A stretch of DNA of 64,000 bases from Hyphomicrobium sp. (GCA_022844105.1 JALHMJ010000008.1:62001-126000), one strand, 5' to 3'; shown: positions 18,825-27,830, counted from the stretch's first letter. Program-made: numbers and translations. The notes: a model not told the origin generated them from the sequence alone.

Positions 18825-19769
18825 ATGGACAGCATCAAGACCAATTTCTCCGCGATGACCGCGCTGCAATCACTGCAGGCGACAAATAAGGAGATGCTGA
18901 AGACGCAGCAAAGAATTTCGACCGGTTTTCGGGTCGCGTCGGCTGAGGATAATGCGGCCTACTGGTCGATCTCGACGACCATGCGTTCCGACAACAAGGC
19001 CTTGACCACCGTCACGGATGCGCTGGGTTTAGGCAGCGCGACCGTTGATGTCGCTTATACGGCTCTGAACCAGTCGATTGACGTCGCAAGTGAAATAAAA
19101 GCCAAGCTGGTCGCGGCGAGAGAGCCAGGCGTCGATCGGGCGAAGATACAAAGCGAAATCACGGAGATGCAGAATCAGCTGAAGAGCAATGCTGATTCTG
19201 CTGTTTTCTCAGGCCAGAACTGGCTCTCGGTCGATAGCTCCGCTGCTGGCTACAACGCGGCGAAGTCCGTTGTGGCCTCGTTTACTCGTGCTTCCGACGG
19301 AACCATCAGTATCGGAACCATTACCTTCAGTGTCGATAGCTCCAAGCTTTATGATGCCTCAGCGGCGGGTGTCGGAATTTTGGACGCGCTTCGGGACGGA
19401 ACCGGCGCGCAGTCTGGGACTGGCACCTTTTCGGTTGCATCGCTCAACGTGTCGGCACTGACCGAATCGGCAGCCGATCTCACGACGCTGGAGACGTATA
19501 TCAAGGGCGTTGACAAGTCGATTACCGAGATGACGGCGGCAGGTACGAGCCTTGGCTCGACGAAAAAGCGCATCGGTTTGCAGCAGACCTTCGTCAAGGT
19601 TCTGATGGATGCTATCGAACGCGGCGTCAGTACGCTGGTCGATGCGAACATGAATGAAGAATCGACGAAGCTGCAGGCGCTTCAGGTTCAGCAGCAGCTT
19701 GGTGTGCAAGCGCTCAGCATCGCCAACAGCTCGAGCCAGAACATTCTGTCATTGTTTCGCGGTAACTAG
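18825..19769 (+). CDS. fliC: Flagellin, first copy
   Basis: This 314-residue flagellin has the conserved N-terminal D0/D1 segment (SAMTALQSLQATNKEMLKTQ, then QRISTGFRVASAEDNAAYWS) and C-terminal segment (EESTKLQALQVQQQLGVQAL, then SIANSSSQNILSLF). The variable middle is short, giving the compact flagellin size usual in rhizobia. It is the exported filament subunit. The 195-base upstream region has the structured leader element. The second copy follows 268 bases downstream and is closely similar over both ends. Confidence 0.97.
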   Translation: MDSIKTNFSAMTALQSLQATNKEMLKTQQRISTGFRVASAEDNAAYWSISTTMRSDNKALTTVTDALGLGSATVDVAYTALNQSIDVASEIKAKLVAAREPGVDRAKIQSEITEMQNQLKSNADSAVFSGQNWLSVDSSAAGYNAAKSVVASFTRASDGTISIGTITFSVDSSKLYDASAAGVGILDALRDGTGAQSGTGTFSVASLNVSALTESAADLTTLETYIKGVDKSITEMTAAGTSLGSTKKRIGLQQTFVKVLMDAIERGVSTLVDANMNEESTKLQALQVQQQLGVQALSIANSSSQNILSLFRGN

Positions 19770-19943
19770 CGACCGGACGCGAAACAGAACACTCGATCGG
19801 CAGCGGCAATATTTTCGCGCGCGCCGCCTGAGAGGCACGCGCCCCGGTTTTAGTTCGTGCAGTGGCGACGCGTTTCATCCGATTTTCCTTCATTCGTTTA
19901 ATTGTTCTTAAACCATTTCAACATACGGTCAGCGCACGTCGAG

Positions 19944-19998
19944 TTGAGGGTGTTGTCCTCAAAGGCATGAAGCCGTCTTGTCGTGCCGGAAGAACCGG
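19944..19998 (+). promoter_or_regulatory. Three-hairpin leader element of the second flagellin mRNA
   Basis: Hairpin 1 is TTGAGG/CCTCAA (19944-19962), hairpin 2 GGC/GCC (19964-19974, loop ATGAA), hairpin 3 CCGG/CCGG (19986-19998, loop AAGAA). The spacing between hairpins 2 and 3 is 11 bases in both leaders, and the distance to the start codon is 39-40 bases in both. A G:C to A:T exchange in hairpin 1, relative to the first copy, keeps pairing. Confidence 0.7.
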
Positions 19999-20037
19999 AA
20001 TGTCCCCCAGACAATTTCAATATCAGGGACAGTTCCA

Positions 20038-20973
20038 ATGGACAGTATCAAAACGAACTTCGCAGCCATGACTGCACTGCAGTCGCTGCAAAACACCAAC
20101 AAGGAAATGCTGAAGACGCAGAGCCGCATCTCCACGGGATACCGGGTTGCGACGGCTGAAGACAACGCATCCTATTGGTCGATCGCGACCACAATGCGCT
20201 CAGACAATAAGGCCCTTTCGACTGTCAAGGACGCCCTTGGGTTAGGCAGCGCCACCGTTGATGTCGCCTACACGGCTCTCGATAAAGCGATCGATGTCAC
20301 CAGCGAAATCAAAGTCAAGCTCGTCGCGGCTCGTACGCCTGGCGTGGACCGCGAGAAAATCCAGAGCGAAGTCACCGCACTCCAGAACCAGCTGAAGAGC
20401 ATCGGCGATTCTTCTACTTTCTCAGGCCAGAATTGGTTGTCTGTCGACTCTTCGGCCGCCAACTATAATGCGACAAAATCGATTGTCGGCTCCTTCTCGC
20501 GCGATGCAGCCGGTGACGTGTCCATCGGCACCATCTCCGTCGATACATCCAGCATCAAGCTCTACGATTCCAGTGCTTCTGCCGTCGGCATTCTTGACGG
20601 TCTTCGCAGCAGCACCGGCGCCATTGCCGCTACTGGCACCTCGGTAGCAGCACTGGATATTTCTGCTCTGACCGATAGCTCGACCGATTTGACGACGCTG
20701 GAAGGCTACATCAAGGGCGTCGACACGGCAGTCTCAGAAATGACCACGGCCGCTACGAGCCTCGGTTCGGTCAAGCAGCGTGTTGGTCTCCAGAAGGAGT
20801 TCGTGAGCTCTCTGATGCAGGCTATCGATCGTGGTATCTCGACCCTGGTTGATGCCGACATGAGCGAGGAATCGACAAAGCTGCAGGCCCTCCAGGTCCA
20901 GCAGCAGTTGGGCATCCAGGCGATGAGCATCGCTAACAGCTCGACCCAGAACGTCCTCTCGCTCTTCCGGTAA
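20038..20973 (+). CDS. fliC: Flagellin, second copy
   Basis: This 311-residue flagellin begins MDSIKTNFAAMTALQSLQNT, identical in layout to the upstream copy. The ends (residues about 1-140 and the last 70) are highly similar to it; the centre is more divergent. The ATG at 20038 matches the start of the other copy; an upstream in-frame ATG at 19978 lies inside the leader hairpins and is not used. Two flagellins may form a composite filament. Strong hairpins lie downstream. Confidence 0.97.
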   Translation: MDSIKTNFAAMTALQSLQNTNKEMLKTQSRISTGYRVATAEDNASYWSIATTMRSDNKALSTVKDALGLGSATVDVAYTALDKAIDVTSEIKVKLVAARTPGVDREKIQSEVTALQNQLKSIGDSSTFSGQNWLSVDSSAANYNATKSIVGSFSRDAAGDVSIGTISVDTSSIKLYDSSASAVGILDGLRSSTGAIAATGTSVAALDISALTDSSTDLTTLEGYIKGVDTAVSEMTTAATSLGSVKQRVGLQKEFVSSLMQAIDRGISTLVDADMSEESTKLQALQVQQQLGIQAMSIANSSTQNVLSLFR

Positions 20974-20996
20974 AAAGTTCGGCCCGTAGCACGTTC

Positions 20997-21020
20997 TCTC
21001 ACCAAAAGTTTTTGGTGAGA
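20997..21020 (+). terminator. Perfect hairpin downstream of flagellin 2 (first of three)
   Basis: The 11-base arms TCTCACCAAAA and TTTTGGTGAGA are separated by two bases, beginning 24 bases after the flagellin stop. It could end transcription or protect the 3' end of the abundant flagellin mRNA. Confidence 0.6.
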
Positions 21021-21024
21021 CCAT

Positions 21025-21053
21025 CCGGCCGCCGTCTGCTTGGCGGCGGCCGG
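21025..21053 (+). terminator. GC-rich hairpin (second of three)
   Basis: Perfect 10-base arms CCGGCCGCCG and CGGCGGCCGG flank a 9-base loop. It begins only 4 bases after the previous hairpin. There is no T-run behind it. Confidence 0.6.
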
Positions 21054-21083
21054 TCGGCACCTGCAGCTCCCACCTGCAGGGGT

Positions 21084-21117
21084 CCGTGGGTGCGCCATTT
21101 TCTTGGCGCATCCACGG
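21084..21117 (+). terminator. Long hairpin (third of three)
   Basis: The 14-base arms CCGTGGGTGCGCCA and TGGCGCATCCACGG pair with one G:T wobble around the loop TTTTCT. It lies about 90 bases before the fliF start codon, so it may insulate fliF from flagellin transcription. Confidence 0.6.
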
Positions 21118-21206
21118 TCGTCGCGTGCATTTCATCACGCACTTACCGTCATTCCGGCGCAAGGCAAATCATCCCTAAGTTCTGACTCCCAAGGGGGTGA
21201 GGAAAC

Positions 21207-22847
21207 ATGGATTTTGCCCAGGCTCTCCGGCTCATACAGCAGAACCTTACGGCACTTGGACCGCGGCGGCTTACGGCGCTTGGGCTCGTCGGATTGACAC
21301 TTTTCAGTGCCATTGCGCTTGGAAGCTACGTCGTTGCGCGGTCGGACTATCAGCCGCTTTACATCGGGCTCACGGCTCAGGACTCCAGTCGCATGGTTGC
21401 GGTGCTGGGCGAGCTTGGAATTCCGTTTGAGGTTTCGACCGACGGCGCGAAAGTTTCTGTTCCAGCCACTGCGGTCGCTCGTGCGCGAGGGGTACTTGCT
21501 GAGCGGGGGCTGCCATCGAGCGCCGATGCGGGCTACGAGCTTTTTGACAAGATTGGGCCCCTTGGCCTCACGACCTTCATGCAGGAAGTCACCCGTGTTC
21601 GCGCACTTGAGGGCGAAATCACGCGCACGCTCGCGAGCATGAGCGGCATAACGTCAGCGCGGGTTCACTTGGTCTTTGGCGACAAGGCGACGCTTCGATC
21701 GGTGGCGCAGAAGCCGTCGGCCTCCGTGGTGCTGAAATTAACTGTCGCTCAGGATCGCGCGCCCGTCGATGCGGTCCGCAATGTGGTGGCTGCTGCCGTA
21801 CCAGGCCTGACCCTCGAGGATGTGAGAGTTGTCAGTTCCGACGGTGCTGTTCTTGCGGCGGGAGGCGAAGCGCTTCGCCCCGGAGCCAATCGGATGCTTG
21901 ATTTGGAGAAATCATTTTCCGCGCAACTCAAGCAGAACCTTTCCGATGCTCTTGCGCCCGTGCTGGGGTTCTCGAATTTTCAATCCAGCATCGCAGTTCG
22001 TTTGAATGCGGATCAGAGCACGATCAGTGAGAATATCTTTGATCCCAATTCACGTGTTGAGCGATCGGTGCGGGTCGTCAAGGAAGCAGGAAATTCGAAG
22101 GACGGCGCTGGGGATCAGGGCGTTACGGTCGAGCGAAACGTTCCGCAAGGCAATGACAGCGCATCGCAAAACAGTGCACAAAATCAGAAATCGAACCAGC
22201 GCCGGGATGAGATCACAAATTACGAGATCAGCTCAAAATCCGTCGCGACGACCAGGGACGGGTATCGCGTCGAGAACGTCAGCGTTGCGCTGGTGATTAA
22301 TAGGAGCGCATTGAAGAATCCTGATGGTAGTCCGCTCGACGACGCGGCGATCACGACCAAGATCACCGAGATCGAAAAGCTTGCTGCAAGTGCCGTCGGC
22401 CTCGATGCGCAACGCGGCGATCGCCTGACCATCATGTCTCAGGCGTTCATGGTGGAAGATGCCGGCGGCGCTGGCTCTGATGCCAACGGACTGAGCGTAA
22501 TTCTCCAGGAAAATTCGAGCAGCATGATCACCGCGCTCATGCTGGTCCTCGGACTGCTGGCCTTCGCCTGGTTTGGAGTAAAGCCACTGCTTCGCATTTT
22601 GATCGAACCGCAACCAGCGTTTGCTGCCGGAGCTATCGCTGGTCCGCAGGCCCAAGCTGGTGACATGGAGTTCGAGATGGCCACAGCTCCAATTGTTTCT
22701 GGAGCAATGGAAATGGCGCTTGGCGGCGAAATGCAGCCGGGTGCGGTGACCCCACTCTTGGCCCGATTGAACGAACTTATCGAGCGCGATCCTGATCAAG
22801 CTGTTGCAGTGGTACGGCGTTGGCTCAATGCCGACGCAGACAGGTAG
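21207..22847 (+). CDS. fliF: MS-ring protein FliF
   Basis: This 546-residue membrane protein has an N-terminal helix near residues 23-45 (LGLVGLTLFSAIALGSYVVA), the paired ring-building motifs (YQPLYIGLTAQDSSRMVAVL and GYELFDKIGPLGLTTFMQEV, then RALEGEITRTLASM) and a C-terminal helix (MITALMLVLGLLAFAWFGVK). A FliG-binding tail ends the protein. FliF is the first structure assembled in the basal body. It opens the fliF-fliH-motB-motC-fliK series. Confidence 0.96.
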   Translation: MDFAQALRLIQQNLTALGPRRLTALGLVGLTLFSAIALGSYVVARSDYQPLYIGLTAQDSSRMVAVLGELGIPFEVSTDGAKVSVPATAVARARGVLAERGLPSSADAGYELFDKIGPLGLTTFMQEVTRVRALEGEITRTLASMSGITSARVHLVFGDKATLRSVAQKPSASVVLKLTVAQDRAPVDAVRNVVAAAVPGLTLEDVRVVSSDGAVLAAGGEALRPGANRMLDLEKSFSAQLKQNLSDALAPVLGFSNFQSSIAVRLNADQSTISENIFDPNSRVERSVRVVKEAGNSKDGAGDQGVTVERNVPQGNDSASQNSAQNQKSNQRRDEITNYEISSKSVATTRDGYRVENVSVALVINRSALKNPDGSPLDDAAITTKITEIEKLAASAVGLDAQRGDRLTIMSQAFMVEDAGGAGSDANGLSVILQENSSSMITALMLVLGLLAFAWFGVKPLLRILIEPQPAFAAGAIAGPQAQAGDMEFEMATAPIVSGAMEMALGGEMQPGAVTPLLARLNELIERDPDQAVAVVRRWLNADADR

Positions 22848-22856
22848 CAGTTGGTC

Positions 22857-23465
22857 ATGGCACACGGCTTGTCGGGGCAATCGGTCGACTATAGCGGAAA
22901 ATTCCAGCCGTTATGGGACAATGACATTCGGGCGGATACCGAACAGCCGCCAGTGGATGCGACGGCCTCGGCGGTCGAGACGGCCTACCGCAAGGGCTAC
23001 GAAGACGGTCAAGCAAGCGCGGAGGCCACTTTCAAAAATGTGGTCGAGCAGGAACGGCGGAATGCCGAGGCGCAACTTCGGTGCTCCCAAGAGGCGCAGC
23101 TGCTGGAGGCGCTGCGGGCCTTGTCGCTTCATGTCACGGACGCGCTGTCAGGTATCGCGATGCAGATCGGCGATGATCTCGCCCGTGCGTTGAGCCCGTT
23201 CATCTCTCAACGGCTGACGGATTTGGAAACCGAAAAAATCATGAGCGCCTTGGCCCGGGTTTTGGATGTCAACGGTGTGGTGGTGATCAATTTAAAAGGG
23301 CCTGAAAGTCTAATTCAACCGCTAGCCGATCACCTCGAGGAGCGTGGGTTGAAGGTGATGCGGGACGCGCGTGACCTCCCGGAATTGCTGGTCAAGATCG
23401 ATGAGTTCGAACTGAGATCTGCTGTGCCGCATTGGATCGCGCGTTTGCAGGATATTGTGAAATGA
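22857..23465 (+). CDS. fliH: FliH-like export ATPase regulator
   Basis: This 202-residue protein has a helical, Gln/Glu-rich first half with the FliH-type motif AYRKGYEDGQASAEATFK and a C-terminal domain ending SAVPHWIARLQDIVK. This agrees with FliH, which holds FliI near the export gate. Sequence conservation in this family is low, so location between fliF and motB is part of the evidence. A TTG six bases upstream is an alternative start. It overlaps motB by 4 bases. Confidence 0.75.
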   Translation: MAHGLSGQSVDYSGKFQPLWDNDIRADTEQPPVDATASAVETAYRKGYEDGQASAEATFKNVVEQERRNAEAQLRCSQEAQLLEALRALSLHVTDALSGIAMQIGDDLARALSPFISQRLTDLETEKIMSALARVLDVNGVVVINLKGPESLIQPLADHLEERGLKVMRDARDLPELLVKIDEFELRSAVPHWIARLQDIVK

Positions 23466-24682
23466 GCGACAATCACGACGATCTGGCGAAAGAAATCGTC
23501 ATCGTAAAGCGGCGTCGGAGTACCGGCGAAGAAGCGCACCATGGCGGCGTTTGGAAAATCGCCTATGCCGACTTCATGACGGCCATGATGGCGTTCTTTC
23601 TGGTCATGTGGCTCGTCAACATGACCGATGACAAGACCATTGTGCAAATTGCAAATTACTTCAATCCGCTGCAGCTCACGGATCGCAACCAAACAGACAA
23701 GGGCCTCTACGACTCCGACCCGAGCTCCGAAGCAAAGTCGACATCGGACGACACGAAACGGTCACAGGGTGACAAGAAGCCTCGCTCTCCGGGACAGGCG
23801 CGCATGGAGAAAGCGCGAAAGGAAAAGGCCGCTGCGCAAGAGGCAAAGTTGTTTGTTGATCCGCTGAAGACATTGGATGGGGTCGCCAAGTCGGACGATG
23901 GGGCCATTCCAGAGGCTGGTCCGGAAGAAAACCTTGTAGGTATCGACGAGCAGGCAATGCCGCGTCAACTCCTGCCAACGGGGCCTGACACGTTTGATCC
24001 GTTTGATCCTTTCATGGAAAAGAGCATGCAGCCTCCGACGAAACACTTGTCATCGAGGCCGAAACCCACTGGTGCCGAGGCGCCCCTGAGCGACAAGAAG
24101 AACGCCGAGAATTCATTGGTTTCTCAGCCGGAGCGTCGCGCGGCCTCAACGAAAGAGGACGAGACCGCAATTAAGCAAGGCGATCTGACTGAGAACAATT
24201 CCAGCGCCGCCGACGCGACGAAGATTGTCGCTGCCGCTATCCGGAAGTCCGTCGAAAAGGCCATTGCGGGGCTAAGGCAGGCTCGCCCCGAGCTTCAAGT
24301 TGATGTGGTTCCTGAAGGAGTGCTGATCTCGATCATGGACAACGACAAATTTGCGATGTTCAAGTTGAGTTCGGCGGAGCCTGTTCCAGAAGCCGTCAGG
24401 CTTATCGACCGGCTGGGAAAAATCATCATTGAAAGCAAAAAGAAGGTTGCGATACGTGGGCATACCGACTCAAGGCAGTTCAAGTCGTCAAGCTATGATA
24501 ATTGGCGGCTCTCGACGGCAAGAGCGCATATGGCCCACTACATGGTGCGCAGAGCTGGACTGGAAGACAGTCACCTCGTCAAAATTGAAGGGTTCGCGGA
24601 TTCACAATTGCTGAAGCCCAGTGATCCGTTCGCCGCAGAAAACCGGCGGATCGAGTTTCTGCTGAGGGTCAATCAGCCATGA
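23462..24682 (+). CDS. motB: Flagellar stator protein MotB
   Basis: This 406-residue protein has one N-terminal membrane helix (YADFMTAMMAFFLVMWLVNM) with the proton-carrying Asp37. A long charged linker of about 200 residues follows, then a C-terminal OmpA-like peptidoglycan-binding domain (VAIRGHTDSRQ, NWRLSTARAHMAHYMV, ENRRIEFLL). It anchors MotA to the cell wall. The linker is longer than in enteric MotB, as in rhizobia where MotC works with it. It overlaps fliH and motC by 4 bases each. Confidence 0.95.
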   Translation: MSDNHDDLAKEIVIVKRRRSTGEEAHHGGVWKIAYADFMTAMMAFFLVMWLVNMTDDKTIVQIANYFNPLQLTDRNQTDKGLYDSDPSSEAKSTSDDTKRSQGDKKPRSPGQARMEKARKEKAAAQEAKLFVDPLKTLDGVAKSDDGAIPEAGPEENLVGIDEQAMPRQLLPTGPDTFDPFDPFMEKSMQPPTKHLSSRPKPTGAEAPLSDKKNAENSLVSQPERRAASTKEDETAIKQGDLTENNSSAADATKIVAAAIRKSVEKAIAGLRQARPELQVDVVPEGVLISIMDNDKFAMFKLSSAEPVPEAVRLIDRLGKIIIESKKKVAIRGHTDSRQFKSSSYDNWRLSTARAHMAHYMVRRAGLEDSHLVKIEGFADSQLLKPSDPFAAENRRIEFLLRVNQP

Positions 24683-25893
24683 TTTCAGTCTTCGCAGCGG
24701 TGTTGATCTCTTTGCCGTGGATGTCTGAAGCGGGCGAACCTGATGCCGATGCCAAATTGCAACCGAAATTTGCAGTCAGTTCTATTGCCAAAGCTGTGCG
24801 GGAATACGTGCGTCAGGGCGATGCCGCGTTGTCGGGAGGGCCAAAGGCGATCGCCGAGAGGCAGGAACTTTCGCGTCGTATCGCAGCAGAATTTGCTTCC
24901 GAGCGGTCGACGACTTGGGAATCTCCAGGGAATGCAGCGGAATTAATGCGCTTTGTTCTGTTTGGCGGATCTTCTGAGATTCTAAAAAAGGCCTTAGAAG
25001 CCGGGTCGTTTCCCCAGCCATTCGCGCGAACAGCAATGGGGATCGTAGCCTTTTCTGAACGCCGGCTGGATGTTGCGCGCGAATATCTCATCGAATCCCC
25101 CGGTGCCGTTCTTCCCGACCAAGTCGAGGACCCGCTGGCCTTGATCAAGGGCACACTCTTGTCGGCAAGCGACGCCGACAAAGCAATCGCCTACTTTCGC
25201 AGAACGGAACTGGCGGCTCCAGGTACGGCACTTGAGGAAGCCGCCATGCGACAGCATGTGATGACCTTGATCCGGCATGGAAGGGTCAGCACCGCCTTGG
25301 ATAAGCTCAAGGTCTATGTGCGGCGTTTTCCCAATTCGATCTACTGGCGGCAGTTTCGTACGGTTGCTGCGAAGACGCTGGCCAGAAGCACCGGATTCGA
25401 TGCAGCGGATTTTTCCCGACTCAACGGCGAAAGTTTCTCGGCGGTAAGTCTGCGGAAGTTGCGAGAGTTCGCGCTTGAAGTCTGTAAGCAGCTTGTGATG
25501 GTTGGATCGCTTGAAAGTGCCCTGCTGGTGATCGATTCAGCAATGGGAAAATTGGACCAGTCATCCGACCTCAGGCGCAGCGCGGAACTCTACCGCAATC
25601 TTGCCGCTGCGATCGTAGCTGACCCTCGTGCGGCGGAACGTGGCCTGCGAGCACTTGATATTAAGGGATTCCCAGAGGACGAGCAGTCGCTGGTGAATGC
25701 CGGCATTGCGATGGCCTTGAATGTGCAGAAGGGCTACCGGAACCCCACGCCAGCAAGCAGTGACGGGCCAGCAATTCCGCGACATCCGCCGGTGGACGTT
25801 CAGCGTGTGCAGCCATTGCCTGATCAACTGAATGAGAGAGCGAAAGGTGCGATGGAGCTTGCGCAGAAAAAACTGAATGAGGCTCGCCCATGA
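24679..25893 (+). CDS. motC: Periplasmic motility protein MotC
   Basis: This 404-residue protein has an N-terminal signal peptide (about residues 1-18, ISVFAAVLISLPWMSEAG) and an all-helical body with motifs such as DKLKVYVRRFPNSIYWRQF, matching rhizobial MotC. In Sinorhizobium, MotC interacts with MotB and sets motor speed, with MotE as its chaperone; motE is encoded at 15860. Gene order motB-motC-fliK(motD) is the same. It overlaps both neighbours by 4 bases. Confidence 0.88.
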   Translation: MISVFAAVLISLPWMSEAGEPDADAKLQPKFAVSSIAKAVREYVRQGDAALSGGPKAIAERQELSRRIAAEFASERSTTWESPGNAAELMRFVLFGGSSEILKKALEAGSFPQPFARTAMGIVAFSERRLDVAREYLIESPGAVLPDQVEDPLALIKGTLLSASDADKAIAYFRRTELAAPGTALEEAAMRQHVMTLIRHGRVSTALDKLKVYVRRFPNSIYWRQFRTVAAKTLARSTGFDAADFSRLNGESFSAVSLRKLREFALEVCKQLVMVGSLESALLVIDSAMGKLDQSSDLRRSAELYRNLAAAIVADPRAAERGLRALDIKGFPEDEQSLVNAGIAMALNVQKGYRNPTPASSDGPAIPRHPPVDVQRVQPLPDQLNERAKGAMELAQKKLNEARP

Positions 25894-27281
25894 TGGTCAC
25901 CTCACTTCCAGCAGCTCAGCCAGTCGGGGGGCCGACACCGGCGTCACCGCGAGTAGCAGATTTGGGCGTGGGCGCTTCCGCCGGATTTGAAGAGACGCTC
26001 CTCGACAGCGAAGCGGCCCCTGTTGCACGCGATCTTGAAGTCGTCGCCGATCCCGTTTTCATGAATGGAATGTATTTCTTGAACCCGCCGCATGTGCCGG
26101 GCGACGCAACGGATGCGCAAATACCAACCCAAGAACGCTCGCAACCTGCCGATGATCTCGAGCAGAGCCTTGCACCGTTTTACGATTTGGCGTTCGGACA
26201 GACCCTGACCATGACGTTGCCGCGGACCCAAGCGTTCGATCCGATAACGCAGTCCGTTCCGGCGAATGAAGAGACATTTCGCGCCGTCGTAGCGGCATCT
26301 GACAACTTCGGCAAGACTGCACAGCCTATTGAGGTATCCGGTTCCGCACGAGAGCAACCCAGGTTCGATCCCCTGGCGAATGTTCCCGTTCTGATGGACG
26401 GCGCCAAGGTACTGTCCGTCAGCAGCAAGGCATTTCACGCACCCTTCATTCTGGCCCGGCCGGCCGGCTCTCAAATTCCAGCAGCGACACTTGAAGATGT
26501 CGTTGGCAATCATGATCCGGTAATTGGAAATGACGGTTCCACAAACGACAGATCGCGCGGTTTCTCGGTTGTCAGTCTCGACAGAATGTTTGCGACGGCT
26601 GTGCCGATTGAGGCTGTTGACAGCCAGCAAAGCCGGCTCAATCAGCCGGTTGCCAACTCGCATATCGTTGCATCGTTGGTTGGCTCGAGTGCAAAGCCCG
26701 ATTGGCCTCAACCCGAGATGGGTGTGCGCACGGAAGGCACCGTGGTGCAGCAGCTAACCTCTGCGTTCCAATCCCTCCTTGAAGGCGATGGTGGTGTTGC
26801 GACGGAAGAGTCTGGACCGACGGTTGCCAACGGATCGTTTAGTTTTCAGCCAAAGTTGCGCGTCTTAGACATTGTGCTGCAACCACAAGAGCTCGGGCGA
26901 GTCTCGATTCGGATGCGTCTGAGTGGGAGTGGGTTGAGCGTGTTGCTCGAGGCTGAGAATGCCGCAACGCGACAGCTCTTGCAGCAAGAGGCTGGCTTGT
27001 TGTCGGAGCGCATGAGTGCGGATGGCTATGACGTGGAGAACTTCGCCGTGCAGCAGTTATTCATAACGCCGCCGCCGACAAAGCCGAATGCTGTTCACGG
27101 TCCGGTTGACGTCTTTCAAGGACCGGGCGGCGGAGCACATCCGGGGGCAGGTGGAGCAGGAGGGCAGGGTGCGGAAAATCAAAGGCCGCGTAATCGTGAA
27201 CCCGTCGGCCTGATCGAAGGCACCAGTCTTGCCGAACCAGCCGAGCCTGCACGCGACGCGCGCAACCATCTCTATGTTTAG
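25890..27281 (+). CDS. fliK: Hook-length control protein FliK (rhizobial MotD type)
   Basis: This 463-residue protein has a long, low-complexity N-terminal part that acts as the ruler. The C-terminal domain (about residues 325-395) carries LDIVLQPQELGRVSIRMRLS, GLSVLLEAENAATRQLLQQE and RMSADGYDVENFAVQQLF, the substrate-switch core that acts on FlhB. The tail is Gly/Pro-rich. In rhizobia the gene after motC was first called motD. The length is normal. Confidence 0.87.
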   Translation: MMVTSLPAAQPVGGPTPASPRVADLGVGASAGFEETLLDSEAAPVARDLEVVADPVFMNGMYFLNPPHVPGDATDAQIPTQERSQPADDLEQSLAPFYDLAFGQTLTMTLPRTQAFDPITQSVPANEETFRAVVAASDNFGKTAQPIEVSGSAREQPRFDPLANVPVLMDGAKVLSVSSKAFHAPFILARPAGSQIPAATLEDVVGNHDPVIGNDGSTNDRSRGFSVVSLDRMFATAVPIEAVDSQQSRLNQPVANSHIVASLVGSSAKPDWPQPEMGVRTEGTVVQQLTSAFQSLLEGDGGVATEESGPTVANGSFSFQPKLRVLDIVLQPQELGRVSIRMRLSGSGLSVLLEAENAATRQLLQQEAGLLSERMSADGYDVENFAVQQLFITPPPTKPNAVHGPVDVFQGPGGGAHPGAGGAGGQGAENQRPRNREPVGLIEGTSLAEPAEPARDARNHLYV

Positions 27282-27292
27282 GGTGACTAGCT

Positions 27293-27667
27293 ATGGTGGC
27301 ACCAAAGCTCGACGGTCCATACAAGCTCATCGTTGACGATGTAAAGTCCGCGACCAAAGCCAGCAGTTGCGGCGTCTGGGCCCTTGGTTCATTGCGGCAA
27401 GATGGGCGGTTTGTCGTATCATTTGTTGGCGCCAGCTACGGCGAGCCGGTCCGTGATCTATGCGCATGCATCGGAACAGCGCCGCAGTTTAAATGGAAAG
27501 CGACACCTGAGCCCGAAATGGCTTTTCTGCATCTGTGCGAGCTATTCCACAATTTCCATCCTAGTGGAAATTTTTCCCATCCCGAGCGTCCCAACGGCAG
27601 CCGTCTGCGCTGTCCCTATTGTGAACCTGTTCGTTTGCGGCCTCTAGCAACCGCAAGGCATCGATAA
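27293..27667 (+). CDS. Unknown small protein with C-terminal CPYC
   Basis: This is a 124-residue protein of unrecognised family. It starts 11 bases after fliK. The second half is rich in Cys, His and aromatic residues (LHLCELFHNFHPSGNF, then SRLRCPYCEPVRL), suggesting a metal-binding or nucleic-acid-binding fold. The last 35 codons overlap in antisense with the next gene. It is not a known flagellar protein. Confidence 0.5.
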   Translation: MVAPKLDGPYKLIVDDVKSATKASSCGVWALGSLRQDGRFVVSFVGASYGEPVRDLCACIGTAPQFKWKATPEPEMAFLHLCELFHNFHPSGNFSHPERPNGSRLRCPYCEPVRLRPLATARHR

Positions 27668-27830
27668 GCGCAGAGCGATAGCCGGCGTGCCAATAAGCTC
27701 GCTCCGGCGAAGCGGCATCGAGATGGCGCTGCTGAGCCAGTTCGACAGCATTTGCTCCGCTGTCGATCAATGCGGATACCGCGTCAATTCGATTGAGTAT
27801 CGTTTTTATCTTCCGGTCCATCTCTTTCAC
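27561..27830 (-). CDS. Unknown small helical protein
   Basis: This 89-residue protein is predicted helical (MDRKIKTILNRIDAVSALID, then HAGYRSALIDALRLLEAANE). There is no membrane segment and the family is unknown. Start at ATG 27830 or the internal ATG encoding MDRK. Its 3' end overlaps the convergent plus-strand gene by 107 bases, so one of the two may be shorter or spurious. Confidence 0.4.
   Translation of the reverse strand: MKEMDRKIKTILNRIDAVSALIDSGANAVELAQQRHLDAASPERAYWHAGYRSALIDALRLLEAANEQVHNRDSADGCRWDARDGKNFH

Noticed and set aside
19978-20037. Longer N-terminus for flagellin 2
   Set aside because: The first flagellin and the conserved MDSIKTNF start place the real start at 20038; the extension overlaps the leader hairpins.
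18825-20973. Tandem flagellins as a transposon duplication
   Set aside because: No transposase or terminal repeats were seen; simple tandem duplication with leader is sufficient.
25944-26711. A 255-codon minus-strand frame opposite fliK
   Set aside because: fliK is supported by its C-terminal domain and gene order; the antisense frame is Arg/Cys-rich and has no own ribosome site that I can support.
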